DNA from: Stutzerimonas stutzeri
Lineage (GTDB): Bacteria > Pseudomonadota > Gammaproteobacteria > Pseudomonadales > Pseudomonadaceae
Length of the DNA stretch: 64,000 nt
Direction of reading: 5' to 3'
Assembly (NCBI RefSeq): GCF_015291885.1
Contig: NZ_CP036186.1
Location: 2,307,001 to 2,371,000, forward strand
Part shown: positions 39,026-47,497 of the stretch, piece by piece
Layout: each line of letters begins with the position of its first letter
How positions within the stretch are numbered: the stretch's first letter is position 1
The notes under the pieces: generated by a model
What the model saw: the letters and a program-made list of their open reading frames with translations, nothing else
Database searches by the model: none
What the model was told of the DNA's origin: nothing
Position numbers and translations under genes: made by a program

Positions 39026-41635
39026 TCAGACTTCGACGACCTTGATCTTTGCCTTCTCCGCAGCGTCGCGGAATTCAGCGATCTGATCGAAAGACAGGTA
39101 GCGATAGATGTCGGCAGCCATGCTGTCGATGTTCTTCGCGTACTCCATATACTCCTCGACGGTCGGCAGTTTGCCGGTGATGGACGCTACTGCCGCCAGC
39201 TCGGCCGAAGCCAGGTATACGTTGGTGGCATCACCCAGACGGTTCGGGAAGTTACGAGTGGAGGTAGAGACCACGGTGGAACCGGTTTGCACGCGAGCCT
39301 GGTTACCCATGCACAGCGAGCAACCCGGCATTTCCATGCGCGCGCCAGCCTTGCCGTAGATGCCGTAGTAGCCTTCTTCGGTCAGCTGGTGGGCATCCAT
39401 CTTGGTAGGCGGAGCCAGCCACAGGCGAGTCGGGATGCCGCCCTTGACCTTGTCCAGCAACTTGCCGGCAGCGCGGAAGTGACCAATGTTGGTCATGCAG
39501 GAGCCGATGAAGACCTCGTCGATCTTCTCACCAGCTACGGTGGACAGCAGGCGAGCATCATCCGGATCGTTTGGAGCGCAGAGCACGGGCTCTTTGACTT
39601 CGGACAGGTCGATCTCGATCACGGCAGCGTATTCGGCGTCCTTGTCGGCTTCGAGCAGCTTCGGATCAGCGATCCAGGCTTCCATCGCTTGAGCACGACG
39701 CTCCAGAGTGCGCGCATCGCCATAGCCCTCGCTGATCATCCAGCGCAGCATGGTGATGTTGGAGCGGAGGTACTCGGCAATCGAGTCTTCCGGCAGCTTG
39801 ATGGTGCAACCGGCAGCTGAACGCTCGGCGGAGGCGTCGGACAGTTCGAACGCTTGCTCGACGGTCAGCTGGTTGAGGCCTTCGATCTCGAGGATGCGGC
39901 CGGAGAAGATGTTCTTCTTGCCTTTCTTCTCGACAGTCAGCAGACCTTGCTGAATGGCGTAGTAGGGGATGGCATGAACCAGGTCGCGCAGGGTAATACC
40001 CGGTTGCATCTGGCCTTTGAAGCGCACCAGCACCGATTCCGGCATGTCCAGCGGCATAACACCGGTGGCAGCAGCAAATGCGACCAGACCGGAGCCGGCC
40101 GGGAACGAAATGCCGATCGGGAAGCGGGTGTGTGAGTCACCGCCGGTACCAACGGTATCGGGCAGCAGCATGCGGTTCAGCCAGCTGTGGATAATGCCGT
40201 CACCTGGGCGCAGGGAAACGCCACTGCGGTTCATGATGAAGTCCGGCAGGGTGTGGTGGGTGTTGACGTCGATCGGCTTCGGGTAGGCAGCGGTGTGGCA
40301 GAACGACTGCATGACCAGGTCGGCCGAGAAGCCCAGGCAAGCCAGGTCTTTCAGTTCGTCGCGGGTCATCGGGCCAGTGGTGTCCTGAGAACCGACGGTG
40401 GTCATCTTCGGCTCGCAGTAGGTGCCTGGACGGACGCCTTTGCCTTCCGGCAGACCGCAGGCGCGACCAACCATTTTCTGCGCAAGGGTAAAGCCCTTGC
40501 CGCTATCGGTCGGTGCTTCCGGCTTCTTGAACAGGGTAGACGGAGCCAAGCCCAGTTCAGCGCGTGCCTTCTCGGTCAGGCCACGGCCGATGATCAGCGG
40601 AATACGGCCGCCAGCGCGGACTTCGTCCAGCAGCACTTCGGTCTTCAGTTCAAAAGTAGTGATGACTTCATCAGTACCGTGCTTGCAAACCTTGCCAGCG
40701 TAGGGGTAAACGTCGATCACGTCGCCCATGCCCAGGTTGCTGCAATCGAACTCGATCGGCAGGGCGCCAGCATCTTCCATCGTGTTGTAGAAGATCGGAG
40801 CGATCTTGGTGCCGAAACAGAAGCCGCCAGCACGCTTGTTCGGGACGTTCGGAATGTCGTCACCGAAGAACCAGAGCACGGAGTTGGTAGCGGATTTGCG
40901 CGATGAGCCAGTACCAACCACGTCACCGACGTAAGCAACCGGGAAGCCCTTGGCTTTCAGTTCTTCCATCTGCTTGATCGGACCGACGGAGCCCGGCACG
41001 TCCGGGTTGATGCCGTCTCGGGCCATTTTCAGCATGGCCAATGCATGCAGCGGGATGTCGGGACGCGACCAGGCATCGGGAGCGGGCGACAGGTCGTCGG
41101 TATTGGTTTCGCCGGTTACCTTAAATACGGAGAGGGAGACCTTCTCGGCAACAGCTGGACGGTTGGTGAACCATTCGCCTTCGGCCCAGGATTGCATGAC
41201 GCCTTTGGCGTGCTCGTTGCCGGCCTTGGCTTTTTCGGCCACGTCGTGGAAAGCGTCGAACATCAGCAGGGTGTGCTTCAGTTGCTCGGCTGCAACAGCG
41301 GCCAATTCGGCATTATCCAGCAGCTCAACCATAGTGGCGATGTTGTAGCCGCCCTGCATGGTGCCCAGCAGTTCGACAGCGCGCTGCTTGCTCAGCAATG
41401 GCGAGGAGGTTTCACCTTTGGCCAGGGCGGACAGGAAGCCGGCCTTGACGTAGGCGGCTTCGTCGACGCCAGCGGGGACGCGGTTGGTGATCAGGTCAAC
41501 GAGGAATTGTTCTTCGCCGGCTGGCGGATTCTTCAGCAGCTCAACCAGGCCTGCGGTTTGCTCGGCGTTCAGCGGCTGGGGCACGACGCCCTGGGCGGCA
41601 CGCTCTTCTACGTGTTTGCGATAGGCTTCAAGCAC
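39026..41635 (-). CDS. acnB: Bifunctional aconitate hydratase 2 / 2-methylisocitrate dehydratase AcnB
   Basis: An 869-residue TCA-cycle aconitase. The N-terminal HEAT-like and swivel domains precede the catalytic core. Cluster ligands are found in [16 protein letters not shown] and GCSLCMGNQ; other conserved parts are [20 protein letters not shown] and [13 protein letters not shown]. The start is set at a GTG at 41635 ([16 protein letters not shown], read as Met), with GAGG 8 bp upstream; an ATG at 41662 would add nine atypical residues. AcnB can also supply the hydration step after AcnD/PrpF. Confidence 0.95.
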   Translation of the reverse strand: MLEAYRKHVEERAAQGVVPQPLNAEQTAGLVELLKNPPAGEEQFLVDLITNRVPAGVDEAAYVKAGFLSALAKGETSSPLLSKQRAVELLGTMQGGYNIATMVELLDNAELAAVAAEQLKHTLLMFDAFHDVAEKAKAGNEHAKGVMQSWAEGEWFTNRPAVAEKVSLSVFKVTGETNTDDLSPAPDAWSRPDIPLHALAMLKMARDGINPDVPGSVGPIKQMEELKAKGFPVAYVGDVVGTGSSRKSATNSVLWFFGDDIPNVPNKRAGGFCFGTKIAPIFYNTMEDAGALPIEFDCSNLGMGDVIDVYPYAGKVCKHGTDEVITTFELKTEVLLDEVRAGGRIPLIIGRGLTEKARAELGLAPSTLFKKPEAPTDSGKGFTLAQKMVGRACGLPEGKGVRPGTYCEPKMTTVGSQDTTGPMTRDELKDLACLGFSADLVMQSFCHTAAYPKPIDVNTHHTLPDFIMNRSGVSLRPGDGIIHSWLNRMLLPDTVGTGGDSHTRFPIGISFPAGSGLVAFAAATGVMPLDMPESVLVRFKGQMQPGITLRDLVHAIPYYAIQQGLLTVEKKGKKNIFSGRILEIEGLNQLTVEQAFELSDASAERSAAGCTIKLPEDSIAEYLRSNITMLRWMISEGYGDARTLERRAQAMEAWIADPKLLEADKDAEYAAVIEIDLSEVKEPVLCAPNDPDDARLLSTVAGEKIDEVFIGSCMTNIGHFRAAGKLLDKVKGGIPTRLWLAPPTKMDAHQLTEEGYYGIYGKAGARMEMPGCSLCMGNQARVQTGSTVVSTSTRNFPNRLGDATNVYLASAELAAVASITGKLPTVEEYMEYAKNIDSMAADIYRYLSFDQIAEFRDAAEKAKIKVVEV

Positions 41636-41685
41636 AGTTTTTACCCTCATCATTGGTCCCACGGGTGTTTCGGGACGCGCATCCG

Positions 41686-41805
41686 GAAGCTGTTTTCAAA
41701 GTTTTACGCCGGGCGGGCGAAGCCGGATGGGCAGGGTACAGGCAGTTCTGCGCATCCGGCATGCAGCCGGGTCAACTGTGCTCGTGACGCTTTGAAAACA
41801 GCTTC
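41686..41805. repeat. 120-bp nested inverted-repeat element in the acnB leader region
   Basis: GAAGCTGTTTTCAAAG (41686-41701) is the exact reverse complement of 41790-41805. Inside it GCCGGATG (41722-41729) pairs with CATCCGGC (41753-41760). GCGCATCCGG also occurs as a direct repeat near 41677 and 41752. The whole may fold into a long cruciform or RNA hairpin. It could be a MITE/REP-like element or a regulatory structure of acnB. The rest of the 41636-42042 gap shows no gene. Confidence 0.7.
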
Positions 41806-42042
41806 GTATGGAATGTGGCGCCAAAAACGGCGGGCCGAGTCTACTGGAAATGGCCCGCAAAGTTAAGTCGAGCGCCCACAGCGGCTGATGCCTCACGCTT
41901 ATGAGGGGTACGCAATAGCGTGCTCCAAAAGCAGGCAGGCCGCGGCCTGCGGTCGGGTGCAGCCTATTCGAGCGGCAAACATGGGTGACCCTGGTAGGAC
42001 AAAAGTCTAAGATGCCCGACCGCTCTCCAATCTGCTCCGCTC

Positions 42043-42519
42043 ATGTCTACTCAGCGCATCAAGACTCCCTGCATTGGCCTTTGCTCGACGGTATACGGCG
42101 ATGTCGTCTGCCGTGGATGTAAGCGCTTTCATCATGAGGTCGTTAATTGGAACGCCTATGACGAACAGGAAAAGCGAGCAGTATGGCGCCGGCTGGAGAT
42201 TCTTCTGGCGCAAGTGATGGCTGCCAAGCTCGAAGTGTTCGATGCGCAACTCCTGCGCCAACAGCTGGAGACGCGGCAAATCCGTTTCGTAGTGGAGCAG
42301 TCGCATTACTGCTGGGCCTATCAGCTGATTGCCCGTGGCGCTCGGGTCATTCAGCAGCTCGATGCATATGGGGTCGTGTTGTTGCCGGAGTTTCGTGACT
42401 GGCCGCTGCCAGATTTGCGCGACGCCATCGACCGGGAGTTCTTCCTGTTATCCGAGGCGCACTATCAGCGCTACATCGCGCCACACTTCCTGCTGGAAGG
42501 TCTGGATCTCAGAGTTTGA
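42043..42519 (+). CDS. DUF1289 domain-containing protein
   Basis: A 158-residue protein of unknown role. The N-terminal DUF1289 motif has four cysteines (Cys10, Cys14, Cys23, Cys26 in TPCIGLC and VVCRGCKRF) followed by EVVNWNAYDEQEKRAVWRRL, which looks like a small metal-binding module. The remaining part (residues 60-158) is helical and lacks any motif I recognise. It has a possible GCTC-rich leader, no clear ribosome site, and ends in a hairpin terminator shared with the convergent stress-protein gene. Confidence 0.82.
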   Translation: MSTQRIKTPCIGLCSTVYGDVVCRGCKRFHHEVVNWNAYDEQEKRAVWRRLEILLAQVMAAKLEVFDAQLLRQQLETRQIRFVVEQSHYCWAYQLIARGARVIQQLDAYGVVLLPEFRDWPLPDLRDAIDREFFLLSEAHYQRYIAPHFLLEGLDLRV

Positions 42520-42522
42520 CGG

Positions 42523-42546
42523 CGAAAGCCTCGTCCGAGGCTTTCG
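42523..42546. terminator. Terminator-like hairpin, DUF1289 gene / universal stress gene
   Basis: CGAAAGCCTC / GTCC / GAGGCTTTCG is a perfect stem between the convergent stop codons. T-runs are short, so strength is uncertain. Confidence 0.7.
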
Positions 42547-42556
42547 TACCGCAGGC

Positions 42557-43417
42557 TCAGTGACGAACCAGGTCCTCGAGGTGGTCGATGATGTCGTTGG
42601 GCTTCAGGACCAGTACGTCGCTTTCCAGCGTGTCGAGTACCACCTCAGCGGTGTTACCCATCAATGCCCCGGAGAAGCCGGTGCGTGCCACGGTGCCAAT
42701 GACGGTCACGACAGCTTTCAGCTGATGGCAAACCCTAGGGATTAGCGCATCGGCGGGGCCTTCCTCGACGTGCAGCTGAGCGTCCGGGATATGAAATTCC
42801 TCCTGGAACTGCTTGCACGCGTCGCGGTATCTCGCCTCGATGGTTTCCTTCAGCTGGAAAGCCGGATCGGCCGCGGAGAGCATTGCAGACGGGTGTGCGC
42901 TGATTACGTGCAGCTTGCCATCGGCCAAGCTGGCGATTTCAAAGCCATGATTGACGATAGTTGCATGCAGGGTGCGGTGCTCAAGGTCGGAGTTGCCTAC
43001 GTCTACTGCCGCAAGAATGTTGCCGCCGGTCCAAGGGTTGTCTGTTTTCACCATCAATACCGGGCACGGGCAGTAGCGCAGCAGCTTCCAATCCTCAGGG
43101 GTGAGCAGGGCGCGCTTCAAGGGATTGTCCGGCACGTGTTGCTTGGCCACCAGACCGCAGCCTTCTGCCTGCTGCACGGTGATGATGGTCTGATGCACGC
43201 TTTCATGCCACGCCTGCTGCGTGGTGACCTGGTGGCCGTCGCTCTCCAGCTGTTCGCGCAGTGTTGCCAGATGGGCGCTGTGATCGCGCTTGGTGTCGCA
43301 AACCAGCAGATGCAGGCGGGATTGGCTGACGGTAGAAATCAGTCGTGCCCGTTTCAACGCCAGCGCTTGTGGCTGGTTTGGGTCAATTACCACGAGGATG
43401 CAGCGAATGGCTTGCAT
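42557..43417 (-). CDS. Tandem universal stress protein (UspE-like)
   Basis: A 286-residue cytoplasmic protein with two Usp domains. The first begins MQAIRCILVVIDPNQPQALA, and the second ends with TVIGTVARTGFSGALMGNTA and EVVLDTLESDVLVLKP, the G-x2-G-x9-G(S/T)-type nucleotide loop being seen in the second only. Domain pairs of this kind belong to the UspE group, tied to stationary phase and anaerobic survival. Start 43417 has GGAG seven bases upstream; two earlier ATGs in frame lack this. Confidence 0.87.
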   Translation of the reverse strand: MQAIRCILVVIDPNQPQALALKRARLISTVSQSRLHLLVCDTKRDHSAHLATLREQLESDGHQVTTQQAWHESVHQTIITVQQAEGCGLVAKQHVPDNPLKRALLTPEDWKLLRYCPCPVLMVKTDNPWTGGNILAAVDVGNSDLEHRTLHATIVNHGFEIASLADGKLHVISAHPSAMLSAADPAFQLKETIEARYRDACKQFQEEFHIPDAQLHVEEGPADALIPRVCHQLKAVVTVIGTVARTGFSGALMGNTAEVVLDTLESDVLVLKPNDIIDHLEDLVRH

Positions 43418-43595
43418 GATCGGCTCCATTTCCTGATGCGAGTTGGTCAACTATAGACAAGCCTGCGATGCCAACCGTGATGTATATCAAGCAAGGCTGG
43501 CTGCTCCGCGCGGCATTCGCAATAATGCCCGCCCGGCGTCGGGCGGTGCCATGTAACCGCCCGGTTATTTTGTTCCTGAATATGCAAGGTTCGAC

Positions 43596-44201
43596 ATGCT
43601 TCCTGATCTGAATGAATTTCTCGGTTGCGCCACGCCCGCAGCTTGGGTGGACGCTGCACTGCAGAATCAGGATGTGATGCTGATCGACCATGGCAACTGT
43701 GAGAAGAAAGCGGCAGGAGCAGCCTTCCAGCTGATGTTCCGCTACATCGACAGGCCCGATCTGCAAAACAAGATGTCGCGTCTGGCGCGGGAAGAGCTGC
43801 GCCATTTCGAGCAGGTGCTTGCCATCATTCGTCGGCGCGAAATAACGCTGCGCAACGTCGGCTCGTCACGCTATGCGGCCGGATTGCGCGAGCTTGTGCG
43901 CAATCATGAGCCGTACCGCCTGACCGATACGTTGGTGATCGGTGCCTTTATCGAGGCGCGCTCCTGCGAGCGTTTCGCCATGCTGGTTCCGCATCTGGAT
44001 GAGGAGCTGGGCAAGTTCTACCACGGGCTGCTCAAGTCCGAGGTGCGGCATTTTCAGGATTACCTGAAGCTAGCGTATCAGTACGGCGAAGCAGCGGATG
44101 TGGATGCGACGATCATCCGGGTGCGTGAACGCGAGCGCGAGCTGATCGAAAGCCCTGACGCCGAGTTTCGCTTTCACAGCGGCGTGCCGCTGGCGGCTTA
44201 G
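43596..44201 (+). CDS. miaE: tRNA-(ms2io6A)-hydroxylase MiaE
   Basis: A 201-residue non-haem diiron monooxygenase that hydroxylates ms2i6A at position 37 of tRNAs reading UNN codons. Four-helix-bundle ligands are visible in [41 protein letters not shown] and [14 protein letters not shown]. It needs O2. Length is typical. Its stop overlaps the convergent lpxH stop by 4 bp. Confidence 0.95.
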   Translation: MLPDLNEFLGCATPAAWVDAALQNQDVMLIDHGNCEKKAAGAAFQLMFRYIDRPDLQNKMSRLAREELRHFEQVLAIIRRREITLRNVGSSRYAAGLRELVRNHEPYRLTDTLVIGAFIEARSCERFAMLVPHLDEELGKFYHGLLKSEVRHFQDYLKLAYQYGEAADVDATIIRVRERERELIESPDAEFRFHSGVPLAA

Positions 44202-44920
44202 TTCAGATCGAACGGGGCCTGTTGAAAGCCGTTCTCATCGACCTGTAAAGCCCAGCCTTGCTGGTCCCAGTCGCCGAGCACGATACGCCGCCCCGGGTGG
44301 CCGTCGACTTCCAGTTGATGTGTCGCGGGGCGATGGGTGTGCCCATGGATCAGTGTCCGCACCCCATGCTCGGCGAGCACGCGAGGGATCAGTTTCGGGG
44401 TGACATCAATGATGTCCGCGGCTTTCATGCGTGTTTGCGTACGACTCTCGCTGCGTAGCTTGCGCGCCAGTTTTTTGCGAGTGGACAGCGGCAGGTTGCG
44501 CAGGATGAGCAGGCTGAGCGGATTGCGCAGTACGCGGCGCAGACGCATATAGCCTTCATCACGGGTGCATAGACTGTCGCCATGCATCAATAGCACGCGT
44601 TCGCCACGGAGTTCGACCACGCTAGGGTCGCGTAGCAGCGTACAGCCCGCCGCGCGGCAGAAGCCCTTGCCCAGCATGAAGTCGCGATTGCCGTGCATCA
44701 GATAAATACGCGTGCCGCCCTCGCTCAATGCTCGCAATGCGTCGGCGATCGAACGCTGGAAGGGCGTCATCGCATCATCACCGATCCAGACTTCGAAGAA
44801 ATCGCCGAGGATGTACAGCGCTTCGGCCTGACGGGCGCGTGTGGCGAGGAAATGCAGAAACGCCCGGGTAATGTCCGGGCGTTCCTCTTCCAGATGCAGA
44901 TCCGAGATCAGCAGGATCAC
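44198..44920 (-). CDS. lpxH: UDP-2,3-diacylglucosamine diphosphatase LpxH
   Basis: A 240-residue peripheral membrane hydrolase of lipid A synthesis that yields lipid X. Calcineurin-like phosphoesterase motifs are [44 protein letters not shown] and [12 protein letters not shown], giving the dinuclear Mn site. It is transcribed with ppiB upstream (6-bp gap), an arrangement common in gammaproteobacteria. Confidence 0.95.
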   Translation of the reverse strand: MILLISDLHLEEERPDITRAFLHFLATRARQAEALYILGDFFEVWIGDDAMTPFQRSIADALRALSEGGTRIYLMHGNRDFMLGKGFCRAAGCTLLRDPSVVELRGERVLLMHGDSLCTRDEGYMRLRRVLRNPLSLLILRNLPLSTRKKLARKLRSESRTQTRMKAADIIDVTPKLIPRVLAEHGVRTLIHGHTHRPATHQLEVDGHPGRRIVLGDWDQQGWALQVDENGFQQAPFDLN

Positions 44921-44926
44921 TCGGCT

Positions 44927-45421
44927 TTACTCGACGATCTCAGCCTTCTCGATCACTACGTCTTCAACTGGAACGTCTTGATGACCGGACTTCATGGTGG
45001 TCGCCACCGCCTTGATCTTCTCGACGACGTCCATGCCCTCGGTCACTTCACCGAATACGGTGTAACCCCAACCCTGCACGGTGGGCGCGCTGTGGTCGAG
45101 GAAATCGTTGTCCTTCACGTTGATGAAGAACTGCGCAGAGGCAGAGTGCGGCTCCATCGTGCGGGCCATCGCCAGGGTGCCGATTTTGTTCGAAAGGCCG
45201 TTGTTGGCCTCGTTCTTGATTGGCGCGCGGGTGGGCTTCTGCTTCATGCCGGACTCGAAGCCGCCGCCCTGGATCATGAAGTTGCTGATCACGCGATGGA
45301 AAATGGTGCCGTCGTAGTGGCCGCTCTTCACGTATTCCTTGAAGTTGGCAGTGGTTTCCGGAGCCTTGTCTTCGAACAGGTTGACGGTGATGACGCCGTA
45401 GTTGGTGTGCAGTTTGATCAT
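44927..45421 (-). CDS. ppiB: Peptidyl-prolyl cis-trans isomerase B (cyclophilin)
   Basis: A 164-residue cytoplasmic cyclophilin without signal peptide. Catalytic elements are [20 protein letters not shown] (Arg in FHRV), [19 protein letters not shown] and [19 protein letters not shown]. First gene of ppiB-lpxH and divergent from the glnS locus; the 143 bp between its start and the intron hold the promoters of both. Confidence 0.95.
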   Translation of the reverse strand: MIKLHTNYGVITVNLFEDKAPETTANFKEYVKSGHYDGTIFHRVISNFMIQGGGFESGMKQKPTRAPIKNEANNGLSNKIGTLAMARTMEPHSASAQFFINVKDNDFLDHSAPTVQGWGYTVFGEVTEGMDVVEKIKAVATTMKSGHQDVPVEDVVIEKAEIVE

Positions 45422-45525
45422 CGGGATGAGGTTCCGTTATTGATGGTGCGGGACAGGCCGCTGCAAGGTCGTCGTTACCGAGTGTCGCCAACCACCGATA
45501 GCCGTGCCGCCGGGGCGCATTGCTC

Positions 45526-45554
45526 TGTCAGGGGGTTGACGGGTCCGCTATGAT
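45526..45554 (+). promoter_or_regulatory. Possible original glnS promoter upstream of the intron
   Basis: TATGAT at 45549-45554 is a good -10 box, 10 bp before the intron's first base. The -35 at the proper 17-bp spacing (TGTCAG, 45526-45531) is poor; a better TTGACG at 45536-45541 is only 7 bp from the -10. The position between the divergent ppiB start and the intron supports a promoter here; its exact start is uncertain. Confidence 0.4.
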
Positions 45555-45564
45555 AAGCGCTTTG
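45551..45564 (+). other. Intron-binding sites IBS2 (45551-45556) and IBS1 (45559-45564) in the 5' exon
   Basis: TGATAA (IBS2) and GCTTTG (IBS1) lie immediately upstream of the intron's GTGCG start. They are perfectly complementary to TTATCA at 45886-45891 and CAAAGC at 46254-46259 inside the intron. Their distance from the splice site is normal for group II introns. Confidence 0.8.
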
Positions 45565-45885
45565 GTGCGACACGTGTGCACGTGTCGCGCTTGGTTTGGT
45601 TAACTGCACCATGGCTCCAAACCCTTTGTTTCAAGGGGTTAATGCTTAAAACAGCAGCTAATGTACCCGGCTCAGCCTGGTAATCCTACGCTTCGGACGC
45701 TCTGCGTTTTTACGAGGCTAGGCAATGAATCTGCATCAATTCGCACCCAAAATGGGTCCGCAATGGGGTGTAGAAACCAGAAAGTTGCAATCTAGCCTAG
45801 CTCGATTGTTACAAATAATGTCTAACCCAGGGGGTGAATTCCGCCCTCTGGGCAGATTTCGTCCCTCACGTTGGGCATCGAGCCT

Positions 45886-45891
45886 TTATCA
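45886..45891 (+). other. EBS2 of the group II intron
   Basis: TTATCA pairs with IBS2 (45551-45556). It lies in the loop of a stem formed by CGTCCCTCACG (from 45870) and CGTGAGACG downstream, as expected for subdomain Id of domain I. Confidence 0.7.
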
Positions 45892-46253
45892 CCGTCGTGA
45901 GACGTTGGGGGACGTTAAACCAAGCGCGGAGCGTCAAGCTCCGAATCGCATTGCTCAGCTCTGCTTGTTCAGGGAGTACCGAGCCTGGCGTGTACCCGCC
46001 AGTTCATTAGATCGGCATGCGTCAGGGGCCAACCCTGGGGTGTGAAGCCCGATTAACAATGTCTCGCTCGCAAGAGGGTGTTATCCGGTGACGGAGAACG
46101 CTTCGCGTCCGAATTGCACGGACGCGACGAGGCTAATGACCTAACCCGCATGGCTAACGCATGTGAATCGTCGCCAGAACCCTCGTAATTATCGACGGGC
46201 CTACGGCAATTATTGGCCTCAGCCAAAAACGGCATAGCAGTTGGCATCACAGT

Positions 46254-46259
46254 CAAAGC
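46254..46259 (+). other. EBS1 of the group II intron
   Basis: CAAAGC pairs with IBS1 (45559-45564). It is in the loop of a hairpin with stem CATCACA / TGTGATG, the usual place for EBS1. Confidence 0.78.
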
Positions 46260-46619
46260 TTGTGATGCGGTACCACACAACTGTCGGGGGATAGACGAAG
46301 CCTAAACGGGGAATAGATGCGACTCGGGGAACGTGGTAATCCCGACCACTCGCCTGGCCAGTAGCATCGGTCAGGCAGGCAAACCGCAAGGGGCGCTGAT
46401 GGGTGTGGGGAATGGGAGGATGCAAAAAGCGAAGGGCTGCCTGTAATGGGTGGCATACCGGTTGAAACATTACCGGCAGGGGCAACCCTGGCTGACGTGC
46501 ATCTGGTTTACGAGCGCAAAACATAGCCGCTGATTCCAGCGATAACAAACGACCCTATGGGCGACTACTGCCCATAGGGGAGTAGTCCGTCCTGAATGTC
46601 GTGATTTCAGGAGGACAGT

Positions 46620-46686
46620 ATGAAAACGCAACCAGCAGCACCGGTCGCGTCTGCGTCCTTCGACGGGATGAAGGACTGGCACGATC
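46620..46686 (+). pseudogene. 5' fragment of the intron maturase gene, cut by IS66
   Basis: The fragment starts at ATG 46620 after a strong CAGGAGGACAG ribosome site and reads MKTQPAAPVASASFDGMKDW, followed by His-Asp, then hits the IS. Joining base 46686 to 49064 gives ..KDWHDLDWARIQQTV.. in the frame of the downstream RT, with 1740 nt in total (579 codons plus stop). Left in place, the fragment runs into the IS and stops soon after. Confidence 0.9.
46679..46686. repeat. Target-site duplication, left copy (IS66 element)
   Basis: GCACGATC, repeated exactly at 49056-49063 on the other side of the IS. Eight bases is the normal IS66 duplication. Confidence 0.92.
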
Positions 46687-46786
46687 GTATCCGTCCGGCC
46701 AACTCACCTTCCGAACTCCAGCATTAAGGACGATGGTGTCCGCGTATTTTTAAGCGGACGCGATAGCCCTTATCGCCGGGATTTCC

Positions 46787-47104
46787 ATGCGCCAACGAAG
46801 CTCTTACCCCAAACCGTTCAAGGCCCAGGTTGTTCAGGAGTGCCTGCAACCCGGTGCGACCGTTTCCAGCGTTGCCATCCGCCACGGCATCAATGCCAAC
46901 GTCATTCGCAAGTGGCTACCGCTTTATCGAGATCAACTGCCAGCGGCGTTGCCGGCGTTCGTTCCTGCGAGAGTTACGCCAAAACGACCAGTTGAACCAG
47001 CTGTGATTATCGAGCTACCGCTGGGCGAGCAATCGATCACAGTGAAATGGCCAGCTTCCGATCCTGAAGGATGCGCCCGCTTTGTCCGGGGGCTCGCCCA
47101 GTGA
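46787..47104 (+). CDS. tnpA: IS66-family protein TnpA
   Basis: A 105-residue accessory protein with an N-terminal HTH of the IS3/IS66 OrfA type (YPKPFKAQVVQECLQPGATV, SSVAIRHGINANVIRKWLPL). Its C terminus, VKWPASDPEGCARFVRGLAQ, is typical of IS66 OrfA. Its TGA overlaps the GTG start of tnpB (GTGA), so the two are translationally coupled. It is needed together with TnpB for IS66 transposition. Confidence 0.92.
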   Translation: MRQRSSYPKPFKAQVVQECLQPGATVSSVAIRHGINANVIRKWLPLYRDQLPAALPAFVPARVTPKRPVEPAVIIELPLGEQSITVKWPASDPEGCARFVRGLAQ

Positions 47105-47436
47105 TCCGTATCGATAGTATCTGGCTCGCCACCGAACCCATGGATATGCGCGCGGGCACTGAAACCGCGTTGGCCCGCGTAGTGGCGGTGTTCGGTGCGG
47201 CGAAGCCGCACTGTGCTTACCTGTTCGCCAACCGCCGCGCCAACCGCATGAAAGTGTTGGTGCATGACGGTGTAGGGATCTGGCTGGCCGCGCGGCGATT
47301 GAACCAAGGCAAGTTTCACTGGCCAGGCATCCGCCACGGCTCGGAAGTTGAACTCGACACCGAGCAACTTCAGGCGTTGGTACTGGGGCTGCCCTGGCAG
47401 CGGGTCGGTGCGGGCGGCGCGATCACAGTGCTGTAG
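47101..47436 (+). CDS. tnpB: IS66-family protein TnpB (Orf2)
   Basis: A 111-residue protein starting at GTG 47101 (VIRIDSIWLATEPMDMRAGT). IS66 Orf2 landmarks are the MDMRAGT motif, AYLFANRRANRMKVLVHDGV and GIWLAARRLNQGKFHW. Biochemical function is not established. It overlaps tnpA by 4 bp; 61 bp separate it from tnpC. Confidence 0.94.
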   Translation: MIRIDSIWLATEPMDMRAGTETALARVVAVFGAAKPHCAYLFANRRANRMKVLVHDGVGIWLAARRLNQGKFHWPGIRHGSEVELDTEQLQALVLGLPWQRVGAGGAITVL

Positions 47437-47497
47437 CACCGGCCATTAGCCTATCGCTTTATCTGCGCGGATCGCCTGCTCTGGCACAATCAGCGGC

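Noticed and set aside
45536..45554. TTGACG and TATGAT taken together as a standard promoter
   Set aside because: The spacing of 7 bp is far too short for sigma-70; only the -10 box was kept as a possible element.
45725..46045. 106-codon frame MNLHQFAPKMGPQWG in the region before the maturase
   Set aside because: It lies in intron domain I, where the structured RNA (EBS2 stem) explains the sequence; no coding-like composition.
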